NCBI GenBank assembly: GCA_019637355.1
Contig: JAHBVT010000001.1
Span: forward strand, 2,635,192-2,699,191
DNA: 64,000 bases
Origin: Gemmatimonadaceae bacterium
GTDB lineage: Bacteria; Gemmatimonadota; Gemmatimonadetes; Gemmatimonadales; Gemmatimonadaceae
Direction of reading: 5' to 3'
This document shows positions 1-8,516 of this stretch, piece after piece. Made by a program: the position numbers and the translations under genes. The stretch's first letter is position 1. The number at the start of each line of letters is the position of its first letter. The notes under the pieces were generated by a model that saw only the letters and a program-made list of their open reading frames with translations, was not told the DNA's origin and did no database searches.

Positions 1-540
1 GCCGTGCAGCGGCGCCCAGTCCGTGACTTCGCAGTCGAACACGAACTCCGCGCCGAAGCCCGCGGCCACACGCAGTTGGTCGGCGACGATGCGCTCGGGG
101 AACAGCACACCGGCGGCGGGATCCACCACGCCCACCATTCCCTCCGGCACCTGCAACTCCGGCCAGCGGCGGGCCATCTCCGCGCGGTCGAGCAGCTCGT
201 GCGCGAGGCCTGCGTCGCGCGCCGAGCGCAGCGTGCCATCGATGAAGTACTCGCGCTCGTGGCCGATGAACAATCCGCCGCAGGGGTCGAAGTAGCGCGT
301 GCCGGTCTCGGCGGCCAGCGCGCGCCACAGCTCCTGTGCCCGCGCTACCAGCGGCAGGTACTGCTGGCCTTCCCAGGCCGTCGCGCGCGTGACGCGCGAG
401 CCGCCGTGCGTGGAGCCCATCGCGTGGGGCGGATGCCAGCGGTCAATGCCGACGACTTCGGCACCCGCGCGAGCCAGGTGGAGTGCCGTCGCACTGCCGA
501 CGGCACCCAACCCGACCACGATGACGCTGGGGCGGCTCAT
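1..540 (-). CDS. FAD-dependent amine/sarcosine oxidase-like protein (3' part beyond window)
   Basis: The gene starts at ATG 538-540 on the minus strand, and 180 codons are visible before the window edge with no stop. The N-terminus is a Rossmann dinucleotide-binding loop (VVGLGAVGSATALHLARAG, residues 8-26). A second motif, GSTHGGSRVTRA, matches the flavin-contact region of monomeric sarcosine oxidase and N-methyltryptophan oxidase in the DAO superfamily. It probably oxidises a secondary or N-methyl amine with FAD in the cytoplasm. The substrate cannot be judged because the substrate-binding half and the usual covalent-flavin cysteine lie outside the window. It is separated by 13 bases from the next minus-strand gene. 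Family assignment is firm; exact activity is not. Confidence 0.8.
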   Translation of the reverse strand, partial: MSRPSVIVVGLGAVGSATALHLARAGAEVVGIDRWHPPHAMGSTHGGSRVTRATAWEGQQYLPLVARAQELWRALAAETGTRYFDPCGGLFIGHEREYFIDGTLRSARDAGLAHELLDRAEMARRWPELQVPEGMVGVVDPAAGVLFPERIVADQLRVAAGFGAEFVFDCEVTDWAPLHG

Positions 541-553
541 CCGCCCAAACTAG

Positions 554-1243
554 CTAGCGATACTGGAACTTGTAGGTGAAGCCCGCCTCGAGGACCGGAC
601 CCTGATACGTGCGTTCACCGCCGAAGTCCTGGAGGAAGCGCGTCCACTGGTAGCGACCGCCCAGGGTGAGCGCGAGCGAGTTGCTGAACCACCACTCCGC
701 GCCGACGCCGCCCTGCAGCGAGAAGCCGGGCACGATGCCGACGCCCGAGCCGCCGGCCGAGCCGCCGAGGATGCCGCCGCCGCTGGTCTCGCGGTCGTCG
801 ATGCCCAGCGTGAAGCCGGCGCCGCCGAGCAGCCAGGGCTCGAAGGTCGCACCCGCGTCAGTGGCCGGGAAGAAGCGGATGTTGGTCGTCTGCGCGACGA
901 CCCAGCTCTGCACTTCCTCGCCCGGCGTGCCGCCGAGTCCGCCAGTCGGGGGCGTGGTCTGCACGCGGCGCCAGACGCCGACGCCGTTCTCCATCGCGAG
1001 GCGAGCATCGAGGCCTTTGCGCAGGTACACGGTGATCATCGGCATCGTGGACGCCTCGACGCCATTCGGCGGCGTGATGCCGCGCAGGTCCCAGGGGCCG
1101 ACGAGCAGGCCGGCGGCGCGGCGCGCCATCCGGGCGCGGGCCTCGGCGGCCGTCTCGCCGCTGCGGGTGCTGTCCTGGGCGTCCAGCGAGGTCGTCAACA
1201 GTAGTCCGATGGCGCACAACGTCGCCGTGAACCGGATGTACAT
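554..1243 (-). CDS. Outer-membrane beta-barrel-like protein
   Basis: The protein is 229 aa. I chose ATG 1241-1243 because a GGAG ribosome-binding site lies 4 bases upstream and a signal peptide follows at once (MYIRFTATLCAIGLLLTTSLDAQ); the longer open frame upstream has neither. The mature part alternates short hydrophobic and aromatic stretches with Gly-rich turns. It ends in strands such as LALTLGGRYQW and GFTYKFQYR, typical of small eight-stranded porin-like or OmpW/opacity-type barrels. No enzyme motif is visible. It is likely an outer-membrane protein of unknown cargo. The barrel assignment is from pattern only. Confidence 0.65.
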   Translation of the reverse strand: MYIRFTATLCAIGLLLTTSLDAQDSTRSGETAAEARARMARRAAGLLVGPWDLRGITPPNGVEASTMPMITVYLRKGLDARLAMENGVGVWRRVQTTPPTGGLGGTPGEEVQSWVVAQTTNIRFFPATDAGATFEPWLLGGAGFTLGIDDRETSGGGILGGSAGGSGVGIVPGFSLQGGVGAEWWFSNSLALTLGGRYQWTRFLQDFGGERTYQGPVLEAGFTYKFQYR

Positions 1244-1385
1244 TTTTCTCCGTGCTCCTGATGGATGGGGGGATCCGGCAGCGCGAACGCCGCCGTCCTG
1301 CAATACCATTCGTGAATGCCCGTGTTCCAGCACGCGTCCGCGTCACCGCGGGCCCGTGATACGCCTCACTCCGATGACTTCGCCT

Positions 1386-3062
1386 ATGTCACGCCCAGTC
1401 ACATTCCTACGCCTTGCGGCACTGCTCGCGTTCGTCACCGCCTCGCTGGGGGCGCAAGCACGCCCGGCCGACATCGTCGTGCTCAACGGCCGCATCTATA
1501 CTGCGGACGCGGCGCGCCCGATTGTCGCGGCGATGGCCGTGCGCGACGGCCGCGTCGTGTTCACCGGCGACGCCGCCGGCGCACGCGCCCTTGTCGGCAA
1601 CGCCACGCGCGTGCTGGACCTCCAGGGCAAGACCGTCATCCCCGGAATGACCGACGCGCACGCGCACGTGCTCGGCCTCGGCCAGCGCCTGCAGTCGGTG
1701 GATCTGTTCGAGACGCGGTCCTTTGATGAAGTCGTCGCCCGCGTGGTGGAGCGCGCGAAGGAAACGCCCAAGGGTGAGTGGATCCTCGGCCGCGGCTGGG
1801 ACCAGAACGACTGGGGCAACACCTCCTGGCCCACGCACGAAGCGTTGTCGCGCGCCGTGCCCGACCATCCGGTGATGCTCACGCGCGTGGACGGACACGC
1901 CGGCATCGCCAACGCCGCGGCGATGCGCGCTGCCAGTCTCACGCGCAGCACCCGCAGCCCCGCCGGCGGAGAGATCATCAAGGACGCGCAGGGGAATCCC
2001 ACCGGCGTGCTCATCGACAACGCCCAGCGCCTGGTGTCGGCGGTGATTCCGCCGGCGACACGGGCGCAGGTGAAGGAGATGCTCGAGGACGCCATCGCCG
2101 AGATGCATCGCTGGGGCCTCACCGGCGTGCACGATGCCGGCGCCTCGGCGCAGACGCTCGAGCTCTACGAGGAGCTGGGCCGCGAGGGCAAGCTCAACAT
2201 CCGCCTGTACGCGATGATCTCGGACCACGCGCCGACAATCGAGGCCTGGTTCCGCCGCGGCCCGCTCGTCGGCGGCTACGACGGCACGCTCTGGGTGCGG
2301 TCGATCAAGCTGTACCAGGACGGCGCGTTGGGCTCGCGCGGCGCGGCGCTGCTGGAGCCCTACAGCGACGACCCGCAGAACACCGGCCTGCTTGTCTCGC
2401 CGGCGGCGCACATCCGCGAGGTGGCCGATCGCGCGTTGGTGGCCGGCTTCCAGGTGAACTCGCACGCCATCGGCGACCGCGGCAACCGGCTGGTGCTCGA
2501 CGCCTACGAAGGCGCGCTCAAGGCCCGTCCGACGGCCGACCATCGCTTCCGCGTCGAGCACGCGCAGATCCTGCATAGCGACGACATCCCGCGCTTCGCG
2601 CAGCTCGGCGTGATTCCCTCGATGCAGGCTTCGCACCAGACCAGCGATATGTATTGGGCCGGCACGCGGCTCGGCGAAGGGCGCCTCCGCGGCGCCTACG
2701 CGTGGCGTTCGCTGATCGCGTCGAACGTCATCATCCCCAACGGGTCGGACTTCCCGGTGGAGTACGTGAACCCGCTGCTCTCCTTCAAGGCCTCGGTGTC
2801 GCGGCAGGATGCCAACAACTGGCCCGCGGGCGGCTGGTATCCCGAGCAGCGGATGACGCGCGAGGAGGCCCTGCTCTCGATGTCGCTGTGGGCGGCCTAC
2901 GCCGGCTTCCAGGAATCCGAGCTGGGCTCGCTGACGCCGGGCAAGCGCGCCGACTTCGTGGTGCTCGACCAGGACATTATGCGCATCGCCGCCGAGGACC
3001 TCCTCGCCACCCAAGTGCTGTCCACCTGGGTGGGCGGCCGCAGCGTCTACGAGAGGAAGTGA
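1386..3062 (+). CDS. Secreted amidohydrolase, YtcJ-like (amidohydrolase_3 family)
   Basis: The protein is 558 aa. A signal peptide (MSRPVTFLRLAALLAFVTASLGAQA) precedes a metal-dependent hydrolase fold. Visible metal-site elements are TDAHAH (His92 and His94), the later His motifs NSHAIGDRGN and RVEHAQIL, and the Asp of NGSDFPVEY. Length and order match the YtcJ/LAF3-type amidohydrolase family, whose members hydrolyse amide or amidine bonds; the substrate is unknown. ATG 1374 is an in-frame alternative start. Neither start has a recognisable ribosome-binding site. It is first in a same-strand run with the next three genes, and secretion suggests peptide or amide scavenging. Confidence 0.88.
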   Translation: MSRPVTFLRLAALLAFVTASLGAQARPADIVVLNGRIYTADAARPIVAAMAVRDGRVVFTGDAAGARALVGNATRVLDLQGKTVIPGMTDAHAHVLGLGQRLQSVDLFETRSFDEVVARVVERAKETPKGEWILGRGWDQNDWGNTSWPTHEALSRAVPDHPVMLTRVDGHAGIANAAAMRAASLTRSTRSPAGGEIIKDAQGNPTGVLIDNAQRLVSAVIPPATRAQVKEMLEDAIAEMHRWGLTGVHDAGASAQTLELYEELGREGKLNIRLYAMISDHAPTIEAWFRRGPLVGGYDGTLWVRSIKLYQDGALGSRGAALLEPYSDDPQNTGLLVSPAAHIREVADRALVAGFQVNSHAIGDRGNRLVLDAYEGALKARPTADHRFRVEHAQILHSDDIPRFAQLGVIPSMQASHQTSDMYWAGTRLGEGRLRGAYAWRSLIASNVIIPNGSDFPVEYVNPLLSFKASVSRQDANNWPAGGWYPEQRMTREEALLSMSLWAAYAGFQESELGSLTPGKRADFVVLDQDIMRIAAEDLLATQVLSTWVGGRSVYERK

Positions 3063-3066
3063 TTCT

Positions 3067-3444
3067 ATGGCACGCAATCTCTTCCTGATCCGCACGGCGC
3101 TGATCCTCGGCGTCTTCGGCTTCGCGGCGTTCTCGTACTTCCGCGGGGCAGAGATGGTCGGCAACGTCGACGCCGCGGCGCTCGAGATGCTGCGCTATGT
3201 GTTCTGGGGCGCGGCGGCGCTGGCTGCGGTGGTCGCCGTGCTGATCCGCGGCAGGGTCGAGTCGGCGGCGACGGCACAGCAGAAGACGTCGTTGCTCATC
3301 GTCGGCTGGGCCTTCGGCGAGGGCGCGGCGCTGTTCGGCATCGTGCTCTATATGATTGGCGGCGCCGTCAGCTCCCTGGCACTCGGCCTGCTGCTGTTCA
3401 CGTTCACGCTGACGATCCTCCCCATTCCCAGGATCGAGCGCTGA
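3067..3444 (+). CDS. Small integral membrane protein, unknown function
   Basis: The protein is 125 aa with about four hydrophobic segments (near residues 6-24, 40-60, 73-95 and 97-118) and short charged loops. The only long polar loop holds residues 60-72. I recognise no family motif. Its stop TGA (3442-3444) overlaps the ATG of the following BtuF-like gene by one base (TGATG), so the two are probably translated together. It begins four bases after the amidohydrolase stop, so it sits in the same transcript. Confidence 0.7.
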   Translation: MARNLFLIRTALILGVFGFAAFSYFRGAEMVGNVDAAALEMLRYVFWGAAALAAVVAVLIRGRVESAATAQQKTSLLIVGWAFGEGAALFGIVLYMIGGAVSSLALGLLLFTFTLTILPIPRIER

Positions 3445-4364
3445 TGCGCGTCGTCTCGCTGCTGCCCAGCGCGACCGAGATCGTGGCCGCGCTGGGGGGC
3501 TTCGAGCAACTCGTCGGCGTCACGCACTGCTGCGATCATCCGGCGCCGGTAGCGACGTTGCCGCGGGTCACCCGCACGTCCGTCGATGCCGACGCCGCAC
3601 CAGGCGCGGTGGATGCACAGGTGCGCAGCATCACGGCCGAGGGCGCGCCGCTGTACACGTTGGACGAGGCGCGCATCCGCGCGCTGCGGCCGGATCTCAT
3701 CCTCACGCAGGCACTCTGCGAAGTCTGTGCGGTGATGGAAACCGACGTGCGGGCGCTGGCGGCGCGCCTCGAGCCCGTCCCGCAGGTGCTGACGCTCTCG
3801 GCCACCTCGCTGGACGGCGTGTTCGGCGACATCGCGGCGGTGGGCGCGGCACTCAGGCTCAGCGACGAGGCCAGCGAGTGGGAGGCCGGCGCGCGGATGC
3901 GGATGCGCCGCGTGCACGAGACGCTCAAGGCGGCCAAGGCGCCGCGTCCGCGCGTGGCGGTGATCGAGTGGGGCGACCCGCTCTACGCCGCGGGCCACTG
4001 GGTACCCGAGATGGTGGGGCGCGCCGGCGGCAGGGACGTGCTCGCCGTACCCGGCGAACACTCGGTGGTCACCACACTCGATGCGCTGCGCGCCGCCGAC
4101 CCGGAGATCCTGCTCATTGCGCCCTGCGGCTACGACCTCCCGCGCGCCGCCGACGAAGCGGAACGACTGCTGGCCTTGCCGGGTTGGGAGTGGGTGCAGG
4201 GCCGCAGCGTGTTCGCGCTCGATGCCAATGCCTTCGCCTCGCGCCCCGGGCCGCGGCTCGTGGATGGCATTGAGGTGATGGCGCGGCTGTTCAACCCCGA
4301 CCTATTCTCGCCGGTGGATCCCGCCTTCGCACGCGCGGTGCTGCCGGCGGTTCGCCCCAGCTGA
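3444..4364 (+). CDS. Cobalamin/siderophore-binding-type protein without signal peptide (BtuF-like)
   Basis: The protein is 306 aa. It opens directly with the periplasmic-binding fold used by BtuF and FepB-type proteins (MRVVSLLPSATEIVAALGG) and keeps family landmarks such as LRPDLILTQALCEVC and a C-terminal lobe with RVAVIEWGDPLYAAGHW. There is no signal peptide or lipobox, so as encoded it should be cytoplasmic. No permease or ATPase of a B12 or iron importer lies nearby. Cytoplasmic relatives annotated as 'cobalamin-binding protein' are common in bacteria; the ligand is unproven. It overlaps the previous gene by one base and is followed after 7 bases by the M42 peptidase. Confidence 0.8.
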   Translation: MRVVSLLPSATEIVAALGGFEQLVGVTHCCDHPAPVATLPRVTRTSVDADAAPGAVDAQVRSITAEGAPLYTLDEARIRALRPDLILTQALCEVCAVMETDVRALAARLEPVPQVLTLSATSLDGVFGDIAAVGAALRLSDEASEWEAGARMRMRRVHETLKAAKAPRPRVAVIEWGDPLYAAGHWVPEMVGRAGGRDVLAVPGEHSVVTTLDALRAADPEILLIAPCGYDLPRAADEAERLLALPGWEWVQGRSVFALDANAFASRPGPRLVDGIEVMARLFNPDLFSPVDPAFARAVLPAVRPS

Positions 4365-4371
4365 GGACCCG

Positions 4372-5442
4372 ATGCTCACGCCTGAATCCGTCTCCTTCCT
4401 CAAGCAACTGCTCGACACGCCTGGCCCCTCCGGCTACGAATCCGCCGCCGCCGCCGTGTGGCGCGCGCAGGCCACGTCCTTCGCCGACGATGTCCACGCC
4501 GACGTGCACGGCAACTCGATGGCGGTCGTCAACGCCAAGGGCGGCCCGACGATTATGCTCGCTGGCCACATCGACGAGATCGGCGTCATCGTCACGTACA
4601 TCGACGACGACGGCTTCGTGTACATCGCGCCGATCGGCGGCTGGGACCCGCAGGTGCTCGTGGCCCAGCGCATCCGATTCCAGGGCCGCGACGGCGAGGT
4701 GCTCGGCGCCATCGGCAAGAAGCCGATCCACCTGATGAAGCCTGACGAGCGCGAGAAGGCGACCAAGTTCACCGACCTCTGGGTAGACATCGGTGCGACG
4801 ACCAAGGCGCAGGCGGAGGCGGTGCTCTCCATCGGCGACGCGGGGGTGATCGACTCGCGCACGCTCGACTTCCCGAACGACCGCATCGTCTCGCGCGCGA
4901 TCGACGACCGCATCGGCGCCTTCGTGGTGCTCGAGGCGCTGCGGCGCTACGCCGCCGAGCCGGGCGATGCGCGGGTGGTGGCGGTGGCGACGACGCAGGA
5001 GGAGATCGCCTACCGCGGCGGCGGTGCGCTGGTGGGCGCGCAGCGGGTGGACCCGGCGATGGCGATCGTGGTGGACGTGACCTTCGCCACCGACCATCCC
5101 GGCGTCGAGAAGAAGGAACTCGGCCACTCGCCGCTGGGCAGCGGGCCCGTGCTTACGCGCGGCTCGGTGATCTCGCCGGTGGCGTTCCGCATCCTGCGCG
5201 ACACGGCCGAGAGTTCGCGGATCCCGTTCACGCTGCACGCCGCCGGTCGCGAGACCAGCACCGACGCCGATGCCATCCATCTCGCGCGCGAAGGCGTGGC
5301 GACGGCGCTGCTCAGCGTTCCCAACCGGTATATGCACTCGCCCAACGAGATGGTGTCGTTGGCGGACCTCGATCACGCGGCGGCGCTGATCGCGGCGGCC
5401 TGCCGCGCGGTGACGGCGCAGACGGACTTTACGGCGCGCTAA
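4372..5442 (+). CDS. M42 family glutamyl/deblocking aminopeptidase
   Basis: The protein is 356 aa, normal for the family. A GAGGA ribosome-binding site sits 5 bases before ATG 4372. The two-metal site is complete: LAGHIDEIG (His66, Asp68), IDDRIG (about Asp178/179), TTQEEI (Glu210 catalytic, Glu211 ligand), VVDVTF (Asp235) and the final His in RYMHSPNEM. M42 enzymes are large tetrahedral cytoplasmic aminopeptidases that finish peptide breakdown. Placement after a secreted amidohydrolase suggests use of imported peptides, which is inference. Confidence 0.93.
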   Translation: MLTPESVSFLKQLLDTPGPSGYESAAAAVWRAQATSFADDVHADVHGNSMAVVNAKGGPTIMLAGHIDEIGVIVTYIDDDGFVYIAPIGGWDPQVLVAQRIRFQGRDGEVLGAIGKKPIHLMKPDEREKATKFTDLWVDIGATTKAQAEAVLSIGDAGVIDSRTLDFPNDRIVSRAIDDRIGAFVVLEALRRYAAEPGDARVVAVATTQEEIAYRGGGALVGAQRVDPAMAIVVDVTFATDHPGVEKKELGHSPLGSGPVLTRGSVISPVAFRILRDTAESSRIPFTLHAAGRETSTDADAIHLAREGVATALLSVPNRYMHSPNEMVSLADLDHAAALIAAACRAVTAQTDFTAR

Positions 5443-5448
5443 GCCGCG

Positions 5449-7128
5449 CTACGACGCATCCACCGCGCGGACGGCCGTCGTGCCGCGCCGCGCGGCTTGC
5501 GCCACGAGCCGCATCGCCCCTTCGCGCACTTCGCGGTCGCGGTCGTCGCGCAACATCTGCACTGCCGCCATCGCCTGCGGCGTGCGCACCAGCGCCAGCG
5601 CCGCGCAGGCCTGCAGGCGGAAGCCCGCGCCGCGATGCTTCGGGTGCAGCACCTCACCGTTGGCGCAGCGGATGAGCGCCTGCACCGCGTCGGGCGTGCC
5701 CACCGTCCCGAGCGCCGCGATGGCGGCGTAGAGCACGTCGCGCTCCGGCTCGGTGTCGAGCAGCGGTGCCAGCAGCTTCACCGCCGGCGCGCCGCGCTTA
5801 CCGAGCGCCGCCACCGCGCGCAGCCGCACCACGCCTTCGTCGTCCAGCAACGACACCCCCAGCGCATCCAGCACCGCTACTGACGGAAAGTGATCGAGGG
5901 CTGCGACCACACTGCGCCGCACCTTCGCGTCGGGATGCCGCAACTGCTCCAGCACCAACTGCTCAGCGCGCGCGTCGCCGAGCGCCGCGAGCAAATCCAC
6001 GGCCTGACGCACGCGCAGGTCGTCGGTGCTGCGGACCATCTCGAACAGCGCATCGTGCGTGCGTCGCATCCTACGCAGCGACTCGAGGCAGATGGCCCGC
6101 GCCTCCGGCGTCGGTGCATTCACCCACTCGTCGATCATCGCCTCAGCACCGTCGGTTCCGTAGCGATACAGGATGGCCTGCAGATGCCGCGAGGTAGCCG
6201 CGTCAGATGCCAGGCGGCGGCGCATCCCGGCCACCTGCCGCAGCACGACTGGCGTGGCCAGCTTGCGCACCGCGTGCGCGAACTCGCGGCGGCGCTCGTC
6301 GGAGCCATCGCGCTCCAACTGCGTGAACTCAATCGCCACGAGACCGGCCATCGCCTGCAGCATCGTGTCGAAGTCGCCGGTGCGGAAGGCCATATCGGCG
6401 CGGTGCACCACGCGCTCGAGCGGTGCGCGCAGGTCGGCGATGGCCTCGGCGGCGGCGAGCGTGGCGAACAGCGACTTCAGCTCGGCGTCGCCGGTCTCGG
6501 GGATGGCCAGCGCCTCGGTGAGGCGCTCGGAGCGTGGGTCGTTGGCGGGCTCTGCGGAGACCGGTTCGGGTGCGGATGCACTCTCGTCGGCCGCAGCCAC
6601 GGCCTTCGCTGACGCTGCCTCCTTGACTGACGCCGATTCCTTCACCGACGGCGCTTCCTTCGCAGATGGCGCTTCCGTGATTGGCTCCGTCGCCTCACGC
6701 GCACGCAGCACGCGCGGCACGGCTTTGGCACCCACCGCCGCGGAGCGCGCCGCAAAGAATGCCGCCGGATCCGACTGATCCGGCACGGTGGCCAACAACT
6801 TCACCAGGTCGAACAGATCCGCGTCCGTCGCCGTCGACTGCAGCGTGAGCCGCTCCACACCGTACGCCGTGAAGCGCTGGGCCAGCAGGGCCGCTGCGGC
6901 CGCGTCGGCCTCGGCATCCGCGACGACCGGCGTTTCGCCGTCGGCGAGCGCGCCATCCGCGAGTACCGTTAGCTTGGCCGATGTCTTCTTGAGCGCCTTG
7001 GCCAACTTGCGCAGGCCCGGGCGCAGCTCGGGCGCGGACGCCGGCTCGGCGTGCGCGCGTGCGACCAGCCGTGCGAATCGCAGGGCGATCGGCGCTCCCT
7101 TGGTCGGGGTTGGCGCGGAGTCGGTCAT
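5449..7128 (-). CDS. HEAT-repeat protein with Ala/Ser/Lys/Glu linker
   Basis: The protein is 559 aa. Residues 1-140 form an alpha-helical N-domain. Residues 143-200 are a low-complexity linker built from near-repeats of five to six residues around the core (A/E)-S-V-K-E. Residues about 205-345 are helical, and from about 350 to the end there are tandem HEAT or PBS-lyase-like repeats (for example DDLRVRQAVDLLAALGD, VRLRAVAALGKRGAPA and LYAAIAALGTVGTPDA). There is no signal peptide, so it is cytoplasmic, most likely a protein-binding scaffold. It stands alone on the minus strand between plus-strand clusters and ends six bases from the convergent M42 gene. No partner can be named. Confidence 0.8.
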   Translation of the reverse strand: MTDSAPTPTKGAPIALRFARLVARAHAEPASAPELRPGLRKLAKALKKTSAKLTVLADGALADGETPVVADAEADAAAAALLAQRFTAYGVERLTLQSTATDADLFDLVKLLATVPDQSDPAAFFAARSAAVGAKAVPRVLRAREATEPITEAPSAKEAPSVKESASVKEAASAKAVAAADESASAPEPVSAEPANDPRSERLTEALAIPETGDAELKSLFATLAAAEAIADLRAPLERVVHRADMAFRTGDFDTMLQAMAGLVAIEFTQLERDGSDERRREFAHAVRKLATPVVLRQVAGMRRRLASDAATSRHLQAILYRYGTDGAEAMIDEWVNAPTPEARAICLESLRRMRRTHDALFEMVRSTDDLRVRQAVDLLAALGDARAEQLVLEQLRHPDAKVRRSVVAALDHFPSVAVLDALGVSLLDDEGVVRLRAVAALGKRGAPAVKLLAPLLDTEPERDVLYAAIAALGTVGTPDAVQALIRCANGEVLHPKHRGAGFRLQACAALALVRTPQAMAAVQMLRDDRDREVREGAMRLVAQAARRGTTAVRAVDAS

Positions 7129-7190
7129 CGGCGGCTGGTGCCTGGCATCGGTGCGTCATAACATACCCCCTCACCCCCGCCCCGACCACG

Positions 7191-8516
7191 ATGCGCCCGA
7201 CCCTTCTGCTCGCCGCCGCCCTTCTCGCCGCCGCGCCCCTCACCGCGCAGCACTACCCCACCGCCGGCAGCGGCACGGTCGCCATCCGTGCCGCGCGCAT
7301 CATCGACGGCACGGGGGCCGCGCCGATCCAGAACGGCATCGTGCTCGTGACCGACGACCGCATCGTCGCGGTGGGGCCAGCGAGCAGCGTGCGCGTCCCC
7401 GCCGGCGCACGGCGCCTCGACCTCGGCGACGTCACGCTGATGCCCGGCTTCATCGATATGCACGTGCACTTCGTCGGCCGCGAGATCGAGGACAAGAACG
7501 CGTTCAACGCCGCGCCGCGCGACTACCCGGGCTTCGCCGCCGCACTCGGCACCGAACACGCCCGCGTGACACTGATGGCCGGCTTCACCAGCGCGCGGAT
7601 GGTCGGGGCGGGCGGCTTCGAGGACGTCGGCCTGCGCTTCGCGATCGACGGCGGCTACGTGCCCGGCCCGCGCCTGCAGGTGGCCGGACACTCGCTGGGC
7701 ATCACCGGCGGGCACTGCGACGAGAACAACTACCGACCCGGCCTCTTTGACGGCACGCCGGAGACGGGCATCGCCGACGGCGTGGACGAAGTGCGTCGCG
7801 CCGTGCGCTACCAGGTGAAGTACGGCGCCGACGTGATCAAGACCTGCGCCACTGCCGGTGTGCTCTCCGGTGGCACGCAGGGCATCGGTGCGTCGCAGTA
7901 CTCGATGGACGAGCTGGAGGTGATGGTCGCCGAGGCGCGCACGCTGGGCCGCAAGGTGGCGGCGCACGCGCACGGCACCGAGGGCATCAAGCGCGCCGTT
8001 CTCGCTGGCGTAGCCAGCATCGAACACGGCTCCTTCCTCGACGAAGAAGGCGCGCGCCTGATGGCCGAGCGCGGGACCTATCTCGTGCCGACGCTGATGG
8101 CCGGTGAAGCCGTCGAGCGCGCCGCGGACGCCGGTGGCCTGCCGCCGTACGTCGCCGAGAAGGCCCGCGCCGCCGCAGCCGCGATGCGCAACGGCATCCG
8201 TCTCGCGCGCGCGGCCGGCGTGCCCGTCGCGCTGGGCACCGACGCCGGCGTCGGGCGCCACGGCCAGAACGGACACGAGTTCACGCTGATGGTGCAGTGG
8301 GGCGGCTACACGCCGATCGAAGCCATCGTCGCCGGCACTTCCAGCGCCGCCAAGCTGCTCGGCTGGGAAGACCGCGTCGGGACCATCCGGGCCGGCCTGC
8401 TCGCCGATCTCGTGGCCGTGCCCGGCAACCCGCTGAACGACGTCACGCTGCTCGAGCGCCCCAGCTTCGTGATGAAGGGCGGCGTCGTGTTCCGGGGCGA
8501 GGGAGCGGCGCGCTGA
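7191..8516 (+). CDS. Secreted metal-dependent amidohydrolase (prolidase/imidazolonepropionase-like)
   Basis: The protein is 441 aa and starts at ATG 7191 with a signal peptide (residues 1-20, ending PLTAQ). Metal-site motifs are IDMHVHF (His91, His93), the Lys of VIKTCATAG, KVAAHAHG, SIEHGSF and ALGTDAG. This set matches the Xaa-Pro dipeptidase-like branch of the amidohydrolase superfamily (Sgx9260/Cc2672 type), which cleaves dipeptides or N-acyl amino acids. There is no clear ribosome-binding site. The start is 62 bases from the divergent HEAT gene, so that gap should hold two promoters. The three downstream genes follow with overlaps or gaps of 0-3 bases. Confidence 0.9.
   Translation: MRPTLLLAAALLAAAPLTAQHYPTAGSGTVAIRAARIIDGTGAAPIQNGIVLVTDDRIVAVGPASSVRVPAGARRLDLGDVTLMPGFIDMHVHFVGREIEDKNAFNAAPRDYPGFAAALGTEHARVTLMAGFTSARMVGAGGFEDVGLRFAIDGGYVPGPRLQVAGHSLGITGGHCDENNYRPGLFDGTPETGIADGVDEVRRAVRYQVKYGADVIKTCATAGVLSGGTQGIGASQYSMDELEVMVAEARTLGRKVAAHAHGTEGIKRAVLAGVASIEHGSFLDEEGARLMAERGTYLVPTLMAGEAVERAADAGGLPPYVAEKARAAAAAMRNGIRLARAAGVPVALGTDAGVGRHGQNGHEFTLMVQWGGYTPIEAIVAGTSSAAKLLGWEDRVGTIRAGLLADLVAVPGNPLNDVTLLERPSFVMKGGVVFRGEGAAR

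Noticed and set aside
1407-3164. Long open frame antisense to the YtcJ-like amidohydrolase
   Set aside because: High GC keeps antisense frames open. The translation is Arg/Ala/His-rich without domains, while the plus strand has a full amidohydrolase.
3444-3466. Cobalamin riboswitch before the BtuF-like gene
   Set aside because: The gene overlaps the preceding coding sequence, leaving no room for a riboswitch.
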